64,000 nt of DNA from Actinacidiphila guanduensis (lineage in GTDB: Bacteria > Actinomycetota > Actinomycetes > Streptomycetales > Streptomycetaceae). The notes under the pieces were generated by a model. That model saw only the letters and a list, made by a program, of their open reading frames with translations. It had not been told where the DNA came from and did no database searches. The translations under genes and the position numbers were made by a program. Every line of letters starts with the position of its first letter. The first letter of the stretch is position 1. Below, in pieces: positions 7,573-16,519 of the stretch. Location: NCBI RefSeq assembly GCF_900103985.1, contig NZ_FNIE01000005.1:186001-250000 (forward strand). The letters run 5' to 3'.

Positions 7573-9606
7573 TCACCACGTGGGAGAGGAGACGCGGTCG
7601 TGGAAGGTGCGGGCGGCGGCTGTGTCACGGAAGGGGTCGAGGCGGGTGCGGAAGTCCCGGACGTATTCGGCGGCGCGCAGGGACCGCATCTCGGAGGCCG
7701 CGCGCCACGCTTCGAGGCCCTGGGCACAGGCCGCGTCCACCTCGCCGAGGCCCAGCCGGGAGACCGCGAGGACCGTGCGGCAGAAGAGCCTGCTGCGCAC
7801 GTAGCCAGGGGCTCGCAGCTGGAGCGAGCGCTCGGCGTGCTGCGCGGCGACCCGGTACTGCTGCAGGTCACGGTGGCAGTGCGCGAACTCGTCGGCGAGC
7901 TGGGCCTCGTCGAAGAAGCGCGCCCAGGGCGGTACGTCCTCGCCGCCCCGGGCGCCCGACAGGGCCCGCTCGGCCCGCGCCAAGGCGCCCGCGCAGGCCC
8001 GCGGTTCGCCGAGCAGCCCGTGCCCGCGCGCCTCGGCCGCGTGCAGCAGCGCCTGCACCACGGGCGGCGCGCTGGTCCCGACGCCCTGCTGGGCGACCCG
8101 CGCGAGCTGGACGGCCTCGCGGCCGTGCCCGAGGTACACCGCCTGGCGGCTCATCGTCACCAGCACATAGCCCCCGTAGACCCGGTCGCCCGCGGCCTGC
8201 GCGAGCCGCAGCGCCTGCACGAAGTACCGCTGCGCGAGCCCGTGCGCGCCGATGTCGTACGACGTCCAGCCGGCGAGCCGGGTGAGGTCCGCGACGGCCG
8301 CGAACAGACGGCGGCCCAGCGCCTCCCCGTACGAGCCGCGCAGCATCGGCTCGGCCTCGTGCTCCAGGTACCGGACCAGGGCCAGCCGCGCGTGGCCGCC
8401 CCCGTAGGCGTGGTCGAGCGAACGGAACAGGTCCCCGACGGCCCGTACGGCGGCCACGTCCCCTGCCCCGACCCGCCCCCCGCCGGCCGCGGAGTTCGCC
8501 CGCCCACCGCTCTGCCCCGCCGCCGCGAGGACGCCGGCACCCCCGGCGCCCCCGGCGCCCCCCTCGTACCCCCCGGGCCCGCCGCCGGGCCGCGCCGGCC
8601 GCTCGTGAGCCCCCGGCACCCCGTAGACCCCGCCCCCCGCGGCCCCGCTGCCGCTCCGCGGCACCCCGACCGTCCCCGCGGACCCCGCGGAAGCACCACC
8701 CGGCGCCGCGCCCGGCCGCGCGGGCCCCCCATATCCGCCCGCGCCCGCCGTCCCCTCGTACGCCCCCGGTGCCCCGCCCGGCCGCGCAGGGCCCGCGTAC
8801 CCGTGCGGCACCGTCGGCCCCGCCGCCCCCGTGCCCGGTACGAGCCCCCCGTCGGCGCCCGCGGTGCCCCTGCGGCCCTGCACCGGCACCCGTGCCGTCC
8901 GGTCGGCCGCCGGGGTAGTGGGCTCGGGAGGTGCGGGCGGCACCCCGCGGGCCACGCGGTCGTCGGGGCGGCCGATCAGCCAGTCGCGGCTGGGGACGAC
9001 CAGGCCCGCCGGGGTGAAGGCGATCTTCCGCAGCTCGGCCTGGTTGCCCGTGTCCTTGCGCCACAGGCCGCTGGCGATGTCGATCGCCTCGGCGGGCGTC
9101 GCCGCGTACTCCAGCCCGGCGTAGACGGGCGCGCACGCGTCCAGGCCGAGGTCCTGCGTGGCCAGGCGGCGGCCGAGCCGCTGGGTGAACACCTCGGCGA
9201 TGAGCGCGGGGGTGGTGCCGCGCGGCTGCTGGCCGCGCAGCCAGCGGGTCACGGAGGTCTTGTCGTAGCGCAGATCCAGGCCGTGCTCGGCGCCCAGCTG
9301 GTTGACCCGGCGGGCCAGCCCCGCGTGCGAGAAGCCGGCCTCGGCGATGACCGCGGCGAGCTTGGCGTTCGGCCGGCCCGGCCGGTCGGCCCGCGCCGGA
9401 GCGGCCGCGGCCGCGGCCTCGGACACGGGCGCGGGGGCGGGCGCGGGCACGGCCCCGGGGTCCGGAGCAGCCGCGGCACCGAATGCGGCACCGGTACGGG
9501 CAGCAGCGCCGGAACCGGCACTGGTTCCCGTACCGGAACCGGCACCGGAAACCTCGGCGGGAGCGGCCGCGGGGGTCGGGGGGCGCTGCGTGGGGCGGTC
9601 CGTCAT
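7573..9606 (-). CDS. Large helical-repeat regulatory protein with N-terminal HTH-like domain
   Basis: A 677-aa protein of the Streptomyces regulatory family that sits next to lipB. The N-terminus is a long Ala/Pro/Gly-rich disordered stretch (residues 1-70). It is followed by a helix-turn-helix-like region (NAKLAAVIAEAGFSHAGLARRVNQLG) with the YDKTSVTRWLRGQQPRG segment seen in this family, then VFTQRLGRRLATQDLGLD. A second low-complexity Gly/Ala/Pro linker covers roughly residues 220-370. The C-terminal 300 residues are alpha-helical and TPR-like. Starting at ATG 9606 keeps the family-like MTDRP start; GTG 9621 is an alternative. The protein probably acts in the cytoplasm as a transcriptional regulator, but target and ligand are unknown. 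It is divergent from lipB. Confidence 0.7.
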   Translation of the reverse strand: MTDRPTQRPPTPAAAPAEVSGAGSGTGTSAGSGAAARTGAAFGAAAAPDPGAVPAPAPAPVSEAAAAAAPARADRPGRPNAKLAAVIAEAGFSHAGLARRVNQLGAEHGLDLRYDKTSVTRWLRGQQPRGTTPALIAEVFTQRLGRRLATQDLGLDACAPVYAGLEYAATPAEAIDIASGLWRKDTGNQAELRKIAFTPAGLVVPSRDWLIGRPDDRVARGVPPAPPEPTTPAADRTARVPVQGRRGTAGADGGLVPGTGAAGPTVPHGYAGPARPGGAPGAYEGTAGAGGYGGPARPGAAPGGASAGSAGTVGVPRSGSGAAGGGVYGVPGAHERPARPGGGPGGYEGGAGGAGGAGVLAAAGQSGGRANSAAGGGRVGAGDVAAVRAVGDLFRSLDHAYGGGHARLALVRYLEHEAEPMLRGSYGEALGRRLFAAVADLTRLAGWTSYDIGAHGLAQRYFVQALRLAQAAGDRVYGGYVLVTMSRQAVYLGHGREAVQLARVAQQGVGTSAPPVVQALLHAAEARGHGLLGEPRACAGALARAERALSGARGGEDVPPWARFFDEAQLADEFAHCHRDLQQYRVAAQHAERSLQLRAPGYVRSRLFCRTVLAVSRLGLGEVDAACAQGLEAWRAASEMRSLRAAEYVRDFRTRLDPFRDTAAARTFHDRVSSPTW

Positions 9607-9861
9607 CGGCGTACGGTCCACTTCCTCTGGGCGGTTCGGAATCACGTCGGGTGATCCGGCGTGAATGTAACGGCCGGTGGGCGGACGCTCACCGAAAGGG
9701 GCGCATCTTCGCCCGAATGAACGACAACTGCCCGTATTCCGGACACCGCCGCCCCCCGGTCGGGAATCGCCCGTACCGCCGTACAGTGAGTGAGGCGGGT
9801 ACGGCCGTCCCACCCCCGACGACCGCGCGCCCGCCCGTCGCGTACACGCAAGGGAGTTGAC

Positions 9862-10641
9862 GTGAACGAGCTGCACTTCGTCCACCTGGGGTTCGGCGCC
9901 GACGCCGTCGACTACGAGGAGGCGTGGCAGGAGCAGCGCCGCGTGCACGCCGCCCGTTTCGCCGACGAGATCCCCGACACCTGCCTGCTGCTGGAGCACC
10001 CCCCGGTCTACACGGCCGGCCGCCGCACCGCCGACAACGAGCGGCCGCTGGACGGCACCCCGGTGGTGGACGTCGACCGCGGCGGGAAGATCACCTGGCA
10101 CGGCCCGGGCCAGCTGGTCGGCTACCCGATCCAGAAGCTGCCCCGCCCGGTCGACGTGGTCGCCCACGTCCGCCGGCTGGAGGAGGCGCTGATCGGCGTC
10201 GCCGCCGACTTCGGCCTGGAGACCACCCGGGTGGAGGGCCGCAGCGGCGTGTGGGTGCTGGGCGACCCGGTCACCGAGCGGGCCAGCGGCGGCCTGACCC
10301 TGGACTTCGACCCGCGGCTGGCCGACGAGGAGTTCGACCCGCGGCTGAGCGGCCCGCAGTACGCGCCCTCCAACGCCGGCCAGCGCCGCGAGGACCGCAA
10401 GCTCGCCGCCATCGGCATCCGCGTGGCCAAGGGCGTGACGATGCACGGCTTCTCGCTCAACTGCAACCCCGACACCACCTGGTTCGACCGGATCGTGCCG
10501 TGCGGCATCCGCGACGCCGGCGTCACCTCGCTGTCGGAGGAGCTGGGCCGCGAGGTCACCGTCGCCGAGGTGCTGCCGGTCGTCGAGAAGCACCTGGCCG
10601 CGGTGATGACGGCCGCCGTGCCGCTGCCCCGCGCGGTCTGA
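9862..10641 (+). CDS. lipB: Octanoyl-[ACP]:protein N-octanoyltransferase
   Basis: Transfers the octanoyl group from acyl carrier protein to the lipoyl domains of E2 and GcvH, the first step of lipoate synthesis. The 259-aa product has the signature [17 protein letters not shown], the lysine-containing [22 protein letters not shown], and the cysteine in [19 protein letters not shown] that forms the acyl-enzyme. The GTG start at 9862 is preceded by AGGGAG. It lies 152 bases upstream of lipA in the same direction, the usual actinobacterial arrangement. The lipoylated E2 it serves is encoded about 31 kb away in the same window. Confidence 0.97.
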   Translation: MNELHFVHLGFGADAVDYEEAWQEQRRVHAARFADEIPDTCLLLEHPPVYTAGRRTADNERPLDGTPVVDVDRGGKITWHGPGQLVGYPIQKLPRPVDVVAHVRRLEEALIGVAADFGLETTRVEGRSGVWVLGDPVTERASGGLTLDFDPRLADEEFDPRLSGPQYAPSNAGQRREDRKLAAIGIRVAKGVTMHGFSLNCNPDTTWFDRIVPCGIRDAGVTSLSEELGREVTVAEVLPVVEKHLAAVMTAAVPLPRAV

Positions 10642-10793
10642 CGGCCCTGCCCGGACGGGGCCGCGGCGCGGCCGGACGCGGGAATGCGCGGCCGAGGCCA
10701 CAGGTTGGCACGGAGCGAGGACGTGGGAATCACGGGCGTACGCTGGTGTTCGCCGAAGAATCGAAGCTGAACCATAGCTGTAGGGAGCCGGTC

Positions 10794-11786
10794 GTGTCCG
10801 CAGTCGCACCCGACGGACGGAAGCTGCTGCGCCTGGAGGTCCGGAACAGCCAGACCCCCATCGAGCGCAAGCCCGAGTGGATCAAGACCCGGGCGAAGAT
10901 GGGCCCCGAGTACACGCAGATGCAGAAACTCGTCAAGAGCGAGGGCCTGCACACGGTGTGCCAGGAGGCCGGCTGCCCCAACATCTACGAATGCTGGGAG
11001 GACCGCGAGGCGACCTTCCTCATCGGCGGCGACCAGTGCACCCGGCGGTGCGACTTCTGCCAGATCGACACCGGCCGCCCGCAGGCCCTGGACCGCGACG
11101 AGCCGCGCCGGGTCGGCGAGTCCGTCCTCACCATGGACCTCAACTACGCCACCATCACCGGTGTCGCCCGCGACGACCTGCCCGACGGCGGCGCCTGGCT
11201 GTACGCCGAGACGGTCCGGCAGATCCACGCGATGACCGCCGACCGCGCGGCCGGCCGTACCAAGGTCGAGCTGCTCATCCCCGACTTCAACGCCGAGCCC
11301 GCGCAGCTCGCCGAGGTCTTCGGCGCCCGCCCCGAGGTGCTCGCGCACAACGTGGAGACGGTGCCGCGGATCTTCAAGCGCATCCGCCCCGCCTTCCGCT
11401 ACGAGCGCTCGCTGGAGGTGATCACCCGCGCCCGCGAGGCCGGCCTGGTCACCAAGTCCAACCTGATCCTGGGCATGGGCGAGGAGCGCGAGGAGATCAG
11501 CCAGGCGCTGCACGACCTGTACGACGCCGGGTGCGAGCTGATCACCATCACCCAGTACCTGCGCCCCTCCGTGCGGCACCACCCGGTGGAGCGGTGGGTC
11601 AAGCCGCAGGAGTTCGTGGAGCTGCGCGAGGAGGCCGAGGAGATCGGCTATGCGGGTGTGATGTCCGGGCCGCTGGTCCGCTCCTCCTACCGCGCCGGGC
11701 GCCTCTTCCAGCAGGCGGTGGACCGCCGCGGACAGGCCGCGGAGCTGGGCGGAAGCCCCGTCACGCCGGTCGCGGCGATCGGCTGA
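10794..11786 (+). CDS. lipA: Lipoyl synthase (radical SAM)
   Basis: Inserts two sulfur atoms into protein-bound octanoyl chains to give lipoyl groups. The 330-aa product carries both iron-sulfur cysteine sets: [12 protein letters not shown] for the auxiliary cluster and CTRRCDFC for the radical SAM cluster. The family's C-terminal RSSYRAG motif (ending the auxiliary-cluster ligands) is present as [12 protein letters not shown]. The start is GTG 10794 behind TAGGGAG; the length matches actinobacterial LipA. It follows lipB and is probably co-transcribed or under its own promoter in the 152-base gap. Confidence 0.98.
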   Translation: MSAVAPDGRKLLRLEVRNSQTPIERKPEWIKTRAKMGPEYTQMQKLVKSEGLHTVCQEAGCPNIYECWEDREATFLIGGDQCTRRCDFCQIDTGRPQALDRDEPRRVGESVLTMDLNYATITGVARDDLPDGGAWLYAETVRQIHAMTADRAAGRTKVELLIPDFNAEPAQLAEVFGARPEVLAHNVETVPRIFKRIRPAFRYERSLEVITRAREAGLVTKSNLILGMGEEREEISQALHDLYDAGCELITITQYLRPSVRHHPVERWVKPQEFVELREEAEEIGYAGVMSGPLVRSSYRAGRLFQQAVDRRGQAAELGGSPVTPVAAIG

Positions 11787-11835
11787 ACCACCGTACGGGA
11801 GGTCCGCGCGGCGGCGGCGCGGCTTTCATGCGAGA

Positions 11836-11864
11836 TTGACCCGTTGGTCACCGCCTGGTAACAC
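11836..11864 (+). promoter_or_regulatory. Candidate promoter overlapping a GlnR-like 16-mer
   Basis: TTGACC and TAACAC separated by 17 bases look like -35 and -10 boxes. Inside the same stretch GTCAC-CGCCTG-GTAAC (11847-11862) has the spacing of a GlnR a-b site (GTnAC-n6-GaAAC) but with GTAAC for GAAAC. It lies about 200 bases upstream of the 12065 gene. The region between is GC rich with three CCGGGCCCT-like repeats and no gene. Confidence 0.35.
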
Positions 11865-12064
11865 GGTGTGGCGACCCTTGTCCCAGGCCGGTCCGCGGCG
11901 GCTCCGCCCCGTGGGACCTGCCGCGGGGCCTGCCCGGGTCTCGAACCGGGCCCTGGACCGGGCTCCGCGTGGGCCCTGACCGGGCCCTGCTCCGGGTCCC
12001 GCGCCCGTCCAGCACATGATCCGCCCGTCCGAGCCCCTACGAGGGCCCTCATGAGGGGGACGCC

Positions 12065-12298
12065 ATGTCGTCCGAGCAGGTGCGTGCTCCGTTCCGCCGT
12101 CCCGGCCGCACGCCTGTGGCCGGCGCGCTGCGGGCTGTGGAAACCTTTCTGCTGAGCGGTGGCCAGCAGACGGCCCGCAGGAACGCCTGGGCCGCCGTCG
12201 TCGCGGACCGCCAGCGCGCCCGGGACCGGCGGGAGGCCGAGTACGAGATGGCCGCCCTGACGGCCGGCGTGCCCGGGGGTGCCGCCCGGCCGCGGTGA
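12065..12298 (+). CDS. Small conserved hypothetical protein downstream of lipA
   Basis: A 77-aa basic, helical protein starting at ATG 12065 with GGGGGA just upstream. It is rich in Arg and Ala, with the segment AVETFLLSGGQQTARRNAWAAV, and shows no signal peptide, membrane segment or metal site. A small protein at this position between lipA and a DUF4191 protein is, as I recall, conserved in Streptomyces, which supports it as a real gene. Function unknown. Confidence 0.6.
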   Translation: MSSEQVRAPFRRPGRTPVAGALRAVETFLLSGGQQTARRNAWAAVVADRQRARDRREAEYEMAALTAGVPGGAARPR

Positions 12299-12331
12299 CG
12301 GCGTACCGACACGCCACGTATCCTTTGCCGC

Positions 12332-13015
12332 ATGGCGAGGAAGGAAACATCCGAGAGCAGTTCTGGACGGCTGGCACAGATCGTCCAGACATACAAGATG
12401 ACCAGGCGAGTCGATACGAAGGTCGGACTCGTCCTTGCGGCAGTGGGAATCGTCACCTTCGGTGTTTTCCTCGCCCTCGGCTTCTTGATCGGCCACCCCA
12501 TCTGGGCGGGCATCCTGGGTCTGCTGCTGGCGCTGCTGGCCACGGCCGTGGTCTTCGGCCGCCGGGCCGAGCGGGCCGCCTTCGGGCAGCTGGAGGGCCA
12601 GCCGGGCGCGGCGGCCGCGGTGCTGCAGAACGTGGGGCGCGGCTGGACCGTCACCCAGGCGGTGGCGGTCAACAAGAACCAGGACATGGTGCACCGGGCG
12701 GTCGGCCGGGCCGGCGTCGTCCTGATCGGCGAGGGCAACCCCAACCGGGTGAAGTCCCTGCTGGCCGCCGAGAAGAAGAAGGTCGCCCGGGTGGTCTACG
12801 ACGTGCCGGTGCGCGACTACATCGTCGGTGACGACGAGGGCCAGCTGCCGCTGAAGAAGATCCGCACCACCCTGATGCGCCTGCCGCGCGCCCTGAGCGG
12901 CCCGAAGACCACCGAGGTCAACGACCGGCTGCGTGCACTGGGCGACCTGCTGAGCAACATGCCGATCCCGAAGGGCCCGATGCCCAGGGGACTGCGGATG
13001 CCGCGCGGGCGCTGA
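12332..13015 (+). CDS. DUF4191 integral membrane protein
   Basis: A 227-aa protein with two adjacent membrane helices near residues 30-75 (VGLVLAAVGIVTFGVFLALGFLIG and the following AGILGLLLALLATAVVFG) and a cytoplasmic C-terminal domain. The segment GAAAAVLQNVGRGWTVTQAVAVNKNQDMVHRAVGRAGVVLIGEG matches the conserved core of the actinobacterial DUF4191 family. It lies just 33 bases after the small 12065 gene and may share its transcript. No known biochemical role; adjacency to the lipoate genes is conserved. Confidence 0.85.
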   Translation: MARKETSESSSGRLAQIVQTYKMTRRVDTKVGLVLAAVGIVTFGVFLALGFLIGHPIWAGILGLLLALLATAVVFGRRAERAAFGQLEGQPGAAAAVLQNVGRGWTVTQAVAVNKNQDMVHRAVGRAGVVLIGEGNPNRVKSLLAAEKKKVARVVYDVPVRDYIVGDDEGQLPLKKIRTTLMRLPRALSGPKTTEVNDRLRALGDLLSNMPIPKGPMPRGLRMPRGR

Positions 13016-13100
13016 GCCCCGTCACGCTCCGCGGTGGCCCTGCCCGGCCCCGCCCCTCTGCGGGGCCACTCGGCCCGCGGCGCCCGCCGCTCCGTACCCG

Positions 13101-13143
13101 GCGAAGGCGGTCCAGGTCAGATCCTGACCTGAACCGCCTTCGC
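13101..13143. terminator. Palindrome between two convergent genes, overlapping the end of the RDD gene
   Basis: Arm GCGAAGGCGGT (13101-13111) pairs with ACCGCCTTCGC (13133-13143); inner arms CAGGTCAG and CTGACCTG extend the stem with one mismatch. The stop codon of the RDD gene lies inside it. There is no T tract, so termination in both directions is an inference. Confidence 0.5.
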
Positions 13144-13584
13144 CGCTTTGTCGTGCAGCCCGCGGGTGTCGCGGTCCCACACCACCGCCGGCACCACCAG
13201 GAGCAGCAGCACAGTGCGGACCAGCACCGCCAGGAGGCCGAGCCGGCGGCCGTCCACGCCGACCACCCGCAGCCGCAGGATCATCTTGCCCGGGGTGCTG
13301 CCGACCAGGCCCAGGCCGATCAGGCTGACCACGCCGAACACCAGCAGCGCCCAGTTCTGCGCGCTGTGCACGCTACGGTGAGCGATCAGGCCGTATGCGA
13401 TCACCACGCAGAGGATCCAGTCCACGAAGATCGCCGCGATCCGGCGCCCGACGGGCGCGATCGAGCCGGGGCCGGACTCGGGCAGGCCCAGCCGCTCGCC
13501 GCGGTAGCCGAAGTCGACGCCCATCTGCTCGGCCGCCGCGCGCGGCCCGGAGAGCCACGAACCGACCACTTCTCTCTTGTCCAC
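13117..13584 (-). CDS. RDD-family membrane protein
   Basis: A 155-aa protein with an RDD domain: three membrane segments (FVDWILCVVIAYGL, WALLVFGVVSLIGLGLVG, VLVRTVLLLLVVPAVVWD) and the family hallmarks PVGRRIAAIFVD at the start, GSTPGKMILRLRVV in the middle and DRDTRGLHDKAAKAVQV at the end. The GTG start at 13584 has no clear ribosome binding site; ATG 13523 is an alternative but would remove little. It is divergent from glnA, whose GlnR site lies about 130 bases away. Possible transport or stress role; function unknown. Confidence 0.85.
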   Translation of the reverse strand: MDKREVVGSWLSGPRAAAEQMGVDFGYRGERLGLPESGPGSIAPVGRRIAAIFVDWILCVVIAYGLIAHRSVHSAQNWALLVFGVVSLIGLGLVGSTPGKMILRLRVVGVDGRRLGLLAVLVRTVLLLLVVPAVVWDRDTRGLHDKAAKAVQVRI

Positions 13585-13712
13585 GCCACAACGGTAACCC
13601 TGGGCCCGCGGGCGGCTGCCGGGCGGGCACCGCGGCGGCCGGAAAGCGTTCCCTGCGAGCCCTGCGGGGTACGCGCAGCGGTGCGACGCGTGGGACTCGC
13701 GCGACGTGGTGG

Positions 13713-13750
13713 TTAACCTCTGCGAAACAAATGGGTCATGCTGGAGAAAT
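13713..13750 (+). promoter_or_regulatory. GlnR box of the glnA promoter
   Basis: The order TTAAC-n6-GAAAC-n6-GTCAT-n6-GAAAT (13713-13717, 13724-13728, 13735-13739, 13746-13750) follows the a1-b1-a2-b2 pattern of GlnR sites with exact six-base spacers. It ends 91 bases before the glnA start, as expected for nitrogen-regulated glnA in Streptomyces. Confidence 0.8.
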
Positions 13751-13841
13751 CCCTGATCCCTAAGGTCTGGCAGTGTGTGCCACCGCACCGGCCGCACCTC
13801 GATCGCCAACCCGGCCACCGGCCGGGCCTAGGAGGAGTTGG

Positions 13842-15251
13842 ATGTTCCAGAACGCCGACGACGTCAACAAGTTCATCAAGGACGAGGGCGTCAAGTTCGT
13901 CGACGTCCGCTTCTGCGACCTGCCCGGCGTGATGCAGCACTTCACGGTGCCGGTCTCGACGTTCGACCCGACGGAGCAGCTGGCCTTCGACGGCTCCTCC
14001 ATCCGCGGCTTCCAGGCCATCCACGAGTCGGACATGGCGCTGCGCGCGGACCTGGCGACCGCCCGCCTCGACCCGTTCCGCAAGGACAAGACGCTCAACA
14101 TCAACTTCTTCATCCACGACCCGATCACCGGCGAGCAGTACAGCCGCGACCCGCGGAACGTGGCGAAGAAGGCCGAGGCGTACCTCGCGTCCACCGGCAT
14201 CGCCGACACCGCGTACTTCGGCCCCGAGGCGGAGTTCTACGTCTTCGACAGCGTGCGCTTCGCCACCGCGTCGAACGAGTCCTTCTACCACATCGACTCC
14301 GAGGCCGGCGCCTGGAACACCGGCGCCCTGGAGGACAACCGCGGCTACAAGGTCCGCTACAAGGGCGGCTACTTCCCGACCCCGCCGGTGGACCACTTCG
14401 CCGACCTGCGCGCGGAGATCACCCTGGAGCTGGAGAGCTCCGGCCTGCAGGTCGAGCGCCAGCACCACGAGGTGGGCACCGCCGGCCAGGCCGAGATCAA
14501 CTACAAGTTCAACACGCTGCTGCACGCCGCCGACGACCTGATGCTCTTCAAGTACATCGTGAAGAACGTCGCCTGGCGCAACGGCAAGACCGCCACCTTC
14601 ATGCCCAAGCCGATCTTCGGCGACAACGGCTCCGGCATGCACGTCCACCAGTCGCTGTGGCTGGGCGGCTCCCCGCTGTTCTACGACGAGGCGGGCTACG
14701 CGGGCCTGTCCGACACCGCCCGCTACTACATCGGCGGCATCCTCAAGCACGCCCCCTCGCTGCTGGCCTTCACCAACCCGACGGTGAACTCCTACCACCG
14801 CCTGGTGCCCGGCTTCGAGGCCCCGGTGAACCTCGTGTACTCCCAGCGCAACCGCTCGGCGGCCATGCGCATCCCGATCACCGGCTCCAACCCGAAGGCC
14901 AAGCGGGTCGAGTTCCGCGCCCCCGACTCCTCCGGCAACCCCTACCTCGCCTTCTCCGCCCTGCTCCTCGCGGGCCTGGACGGCATCAAGAACAAGGTCG
15001 AGCCGCCGGAGCCGATCGACAAGGACCTCTACGAGCTGGCCCCCGAGGAGCACGCGGGCGTCCCGCAGGTCCCCACCTCCCTGCCCGCGGTCCTCGACTC
15101 GCTCGAGTCCGACCACGAGTTCCTCCTCCAGGGCGGCGTCTTCACCTCCGACCTGATCGAGACGTGGATCGACTTCAAGCGCACCAACGAGATCGCCCCC
15201 CTCCAGCTCCGCCCCCACCCCCACGAGTTCGAGCTCTACTTCGACGTGTGA
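13842..15251 (+). CDS. glnA: Glutamine synthetase type I (GSI-beta)
   Basis: Makes glutamine from glutamate, ammonia and ATP; the main ammonium-assimilating enzyme. The 469-aa product has the GSI signatures FDGSSIRGF, the metal and nucleotide region [19 protein letters not shown], and the adenylylation loop DLYELAPEE containing the tyrosine modified by GlnE. The ATG at 13842 follows AGGAGG. Regulation is visible: a GlnR box lies upstream and a strong terminator follows. It is the last core gene before the accessory island. Confidence 0.98.
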   Translation: MFQNADDVNKFIKDEGVKFVDVRFCDLPGVMQHFTVPVSTFDPTEQLAFDGSSIRGFQAIHESDMALRADLATARLDPFRKDKTLNINFFIHDPITGEQYSRDPRNVAKKAEAYLASTGIADTAYFGPEAEFYVFDSVRFATASNESFYHIDSEAGAWNTGALEDNRGYKVRYKGGYFPTPPVDHFADLRAEITLELESSGLQVERQHHEVGTAGQAEINYKFNTLLHAADDLMLFKYIVKNVAWRNGKTATFMPKPIFGDNGSGMHVHQSLWLGGSPLFYDEAGYAGLSDTARYYIGGILKHAPSLLAFTNPTVNSYHRLVPGFEAPVNLVYSQRNRSAAMRIPITGSNPKAKRVEFRAPDSSGNPYLAFSALLLAGLDGIKNKVEPPEPIDKDLYELAPEEHAGVPQVPTSLPAVLDSLESDHEFLLQGGVFTSDLIETWIDFKRTNEIAPLQLRPHPHEFELYFDV

Positions 15252-15286
15252 GCCAGCCGCGTTCCCCGCGAGGGGCGGCGGATCGT

Positions 15287-15334
15287 AACGAGCGTCGGCT
15301 TTTCCCGCTGAGGGAGGAGCCGACGCTCGTTTTG
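15287..15334 (+). terminator. Strong intrinsic terminator of glnA
   Basis: AACGAGCGTCGGCT (15287-15300) and its exact complement AGCCGACGCTCGTT (15318-15331) form a 14-bp stem with a 17-base loop, followed by TTT. It marks the boundary between glnA and the island. Confidence 0.85.
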
Positions 15335-15345
15335 GTGCCCTTGCG

Positions 15346-16308
15346 TCAGGTGGCCGGGGGCTCGGGAATGCGCCAGGTGATCTGGAACCGCTGCTCCGGT
15401 GGGAGGCCGACCCTGCCCGCCGGACTGATCGACTTGATGAGGTAACCGAAGATCTGGTGGTGAGCCTCCTCCGAGAGATCGTCCCAGGACTGCGGCGCTG
15501 CGATCATGATCTCCCGCATCAAGGACGGGTCGGATTCGGCCTGCAGCATGCTGATGCGGTCCTCGCGGTCCATGGTCTCGTCGGCGTGCATCGCGCTGAT
15601 CGACCTCTGGAGGAGGTTCGGCTCGGTGGCGAGTCGCTGCAGAATGCGGTCACAGCCGTAGCGGAAGGCCATGTACGCGTCGACTACTTCCTGATCTGGA
15701 TTCTGGTAGCCGAAGGGACTGCCCTCGACGGCGCCGACGTAGTCGCCTTTCAGCGTCCGCAGGAGTGCACGCAGGGCCAGTTCGGCGCCATGCTCCTTGA
15801 TGAGTTGAACACCCAATTGCACCCACTCATCCTCCGAGACCAACGGCTCGTGGGGAACCGCGAGCGACGGATCGATCTCGATGGCGTTGAAGGGATTGAT
15901 CATCATGCCGAGGAGAGCCTCGGGCGTCCAGTGCCCGTCGTCCGTACCCCACCCCACCGAGAGCGCCAGTTCCCGGGCCGACTTCATGCCCCCCGGCTCC
16001 CCCTCCCGTGCTGCGTGCCAGAGGGGAAGGAACCGCGCCACTTCGTCGGCAGGATTCCGTGGCGGGTTCACGCAGGCAGTAGCCAGCGCAGCCACGATCG
16101 ATTGGACGGTCTCCCAGCGTGGCAGGGTCAGTCCCTTGATGGCACTACGGACTCCTTCATGGCTGACGACTGCGGGGTGGTCGCCTTGGGCGATCATCGT
16201 GCTCACTTTGCGCATGCCGGGGCTGCCCGCAGCACGGTGCAGTTCTTCGAAGGCACGCACCAGATCCTGACGTGCTTGATCCAGTGGTGACGTGGCGTCG
16301 GCAGCCAT
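15346..16308 (-). CDS. HTH-domain protein of unknown function at the island edge
   Basis: A 320-aa protein. Residues 1-80 resemble the helix-turn-helix domain common at the front of Streptomyces accessory and conflict proteins: FEELHRAAG, then VVSHEGVRSAIKG and LPRWETVQSIVAALA. The rest is helical, acidic and unlike any family I know, with no catalytic motif or membrane segment. I chose ATG 16308; GTG 16329 is a possible longer start. The gene is divergent from the 16520 gene across 211 bases. Third-position GC is lower than in glnA, which suggests acquisition. It may be a DNA-binding regulator of its neighbour. Confidence 0.65.
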   Translation of the reverse strand: MAADATSPLDQARQDLVRAFEELHRAAGSPGMRKVSTMIAQGDHPAVVSHEGVRSAIKGLTLPRWETVQSIVAALATACVNPPRNPADEVARFLPLWHAAREGEPGGMKSARELALSVGWGTDDGHWTPEALLGMMINPFNAIEIDPSLAVPHEPLVSEDEWVQLGVQLIKEHGAELALRALLRTLKGDYVGAVEGSPFGYQNPDQEVVDAYMAFRYGCDRILQRLATEPNLLQRSISAMHADETMDREDRISMLQAESDPSLMREIMIAAPQSWDDLSEEAHHQIFGYLIKSISPAGRVGLPPEQRFQITWRIPEPPAT

Positions 16309-16519
16309 GTGTGCGGCGGTTCCCTTCACATCGAAAGGCGGCCTTGACGGCCGTCAGATATCGCCAAGAGTGTAGAAGCCGCAGGCAGGAAGGCTTGATG
16401 CCAGATTTCGCCAACTTGGGCCGCCCTCTTGCCAGACGGCGACAACCGGGTTTGAAGGGACCGCAACATGGAATCAGGGCCGCCTGAAATGTGTGTCGTC
16501 TCCCGAGGAGTCGTTCTCC

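Noticed and set aside
10122..11582. Long minus-strand open frame opposite lipB and lipA
   Set aside because: Mirror of strongly biased coding sequence; both genes on the plus strand are certain.
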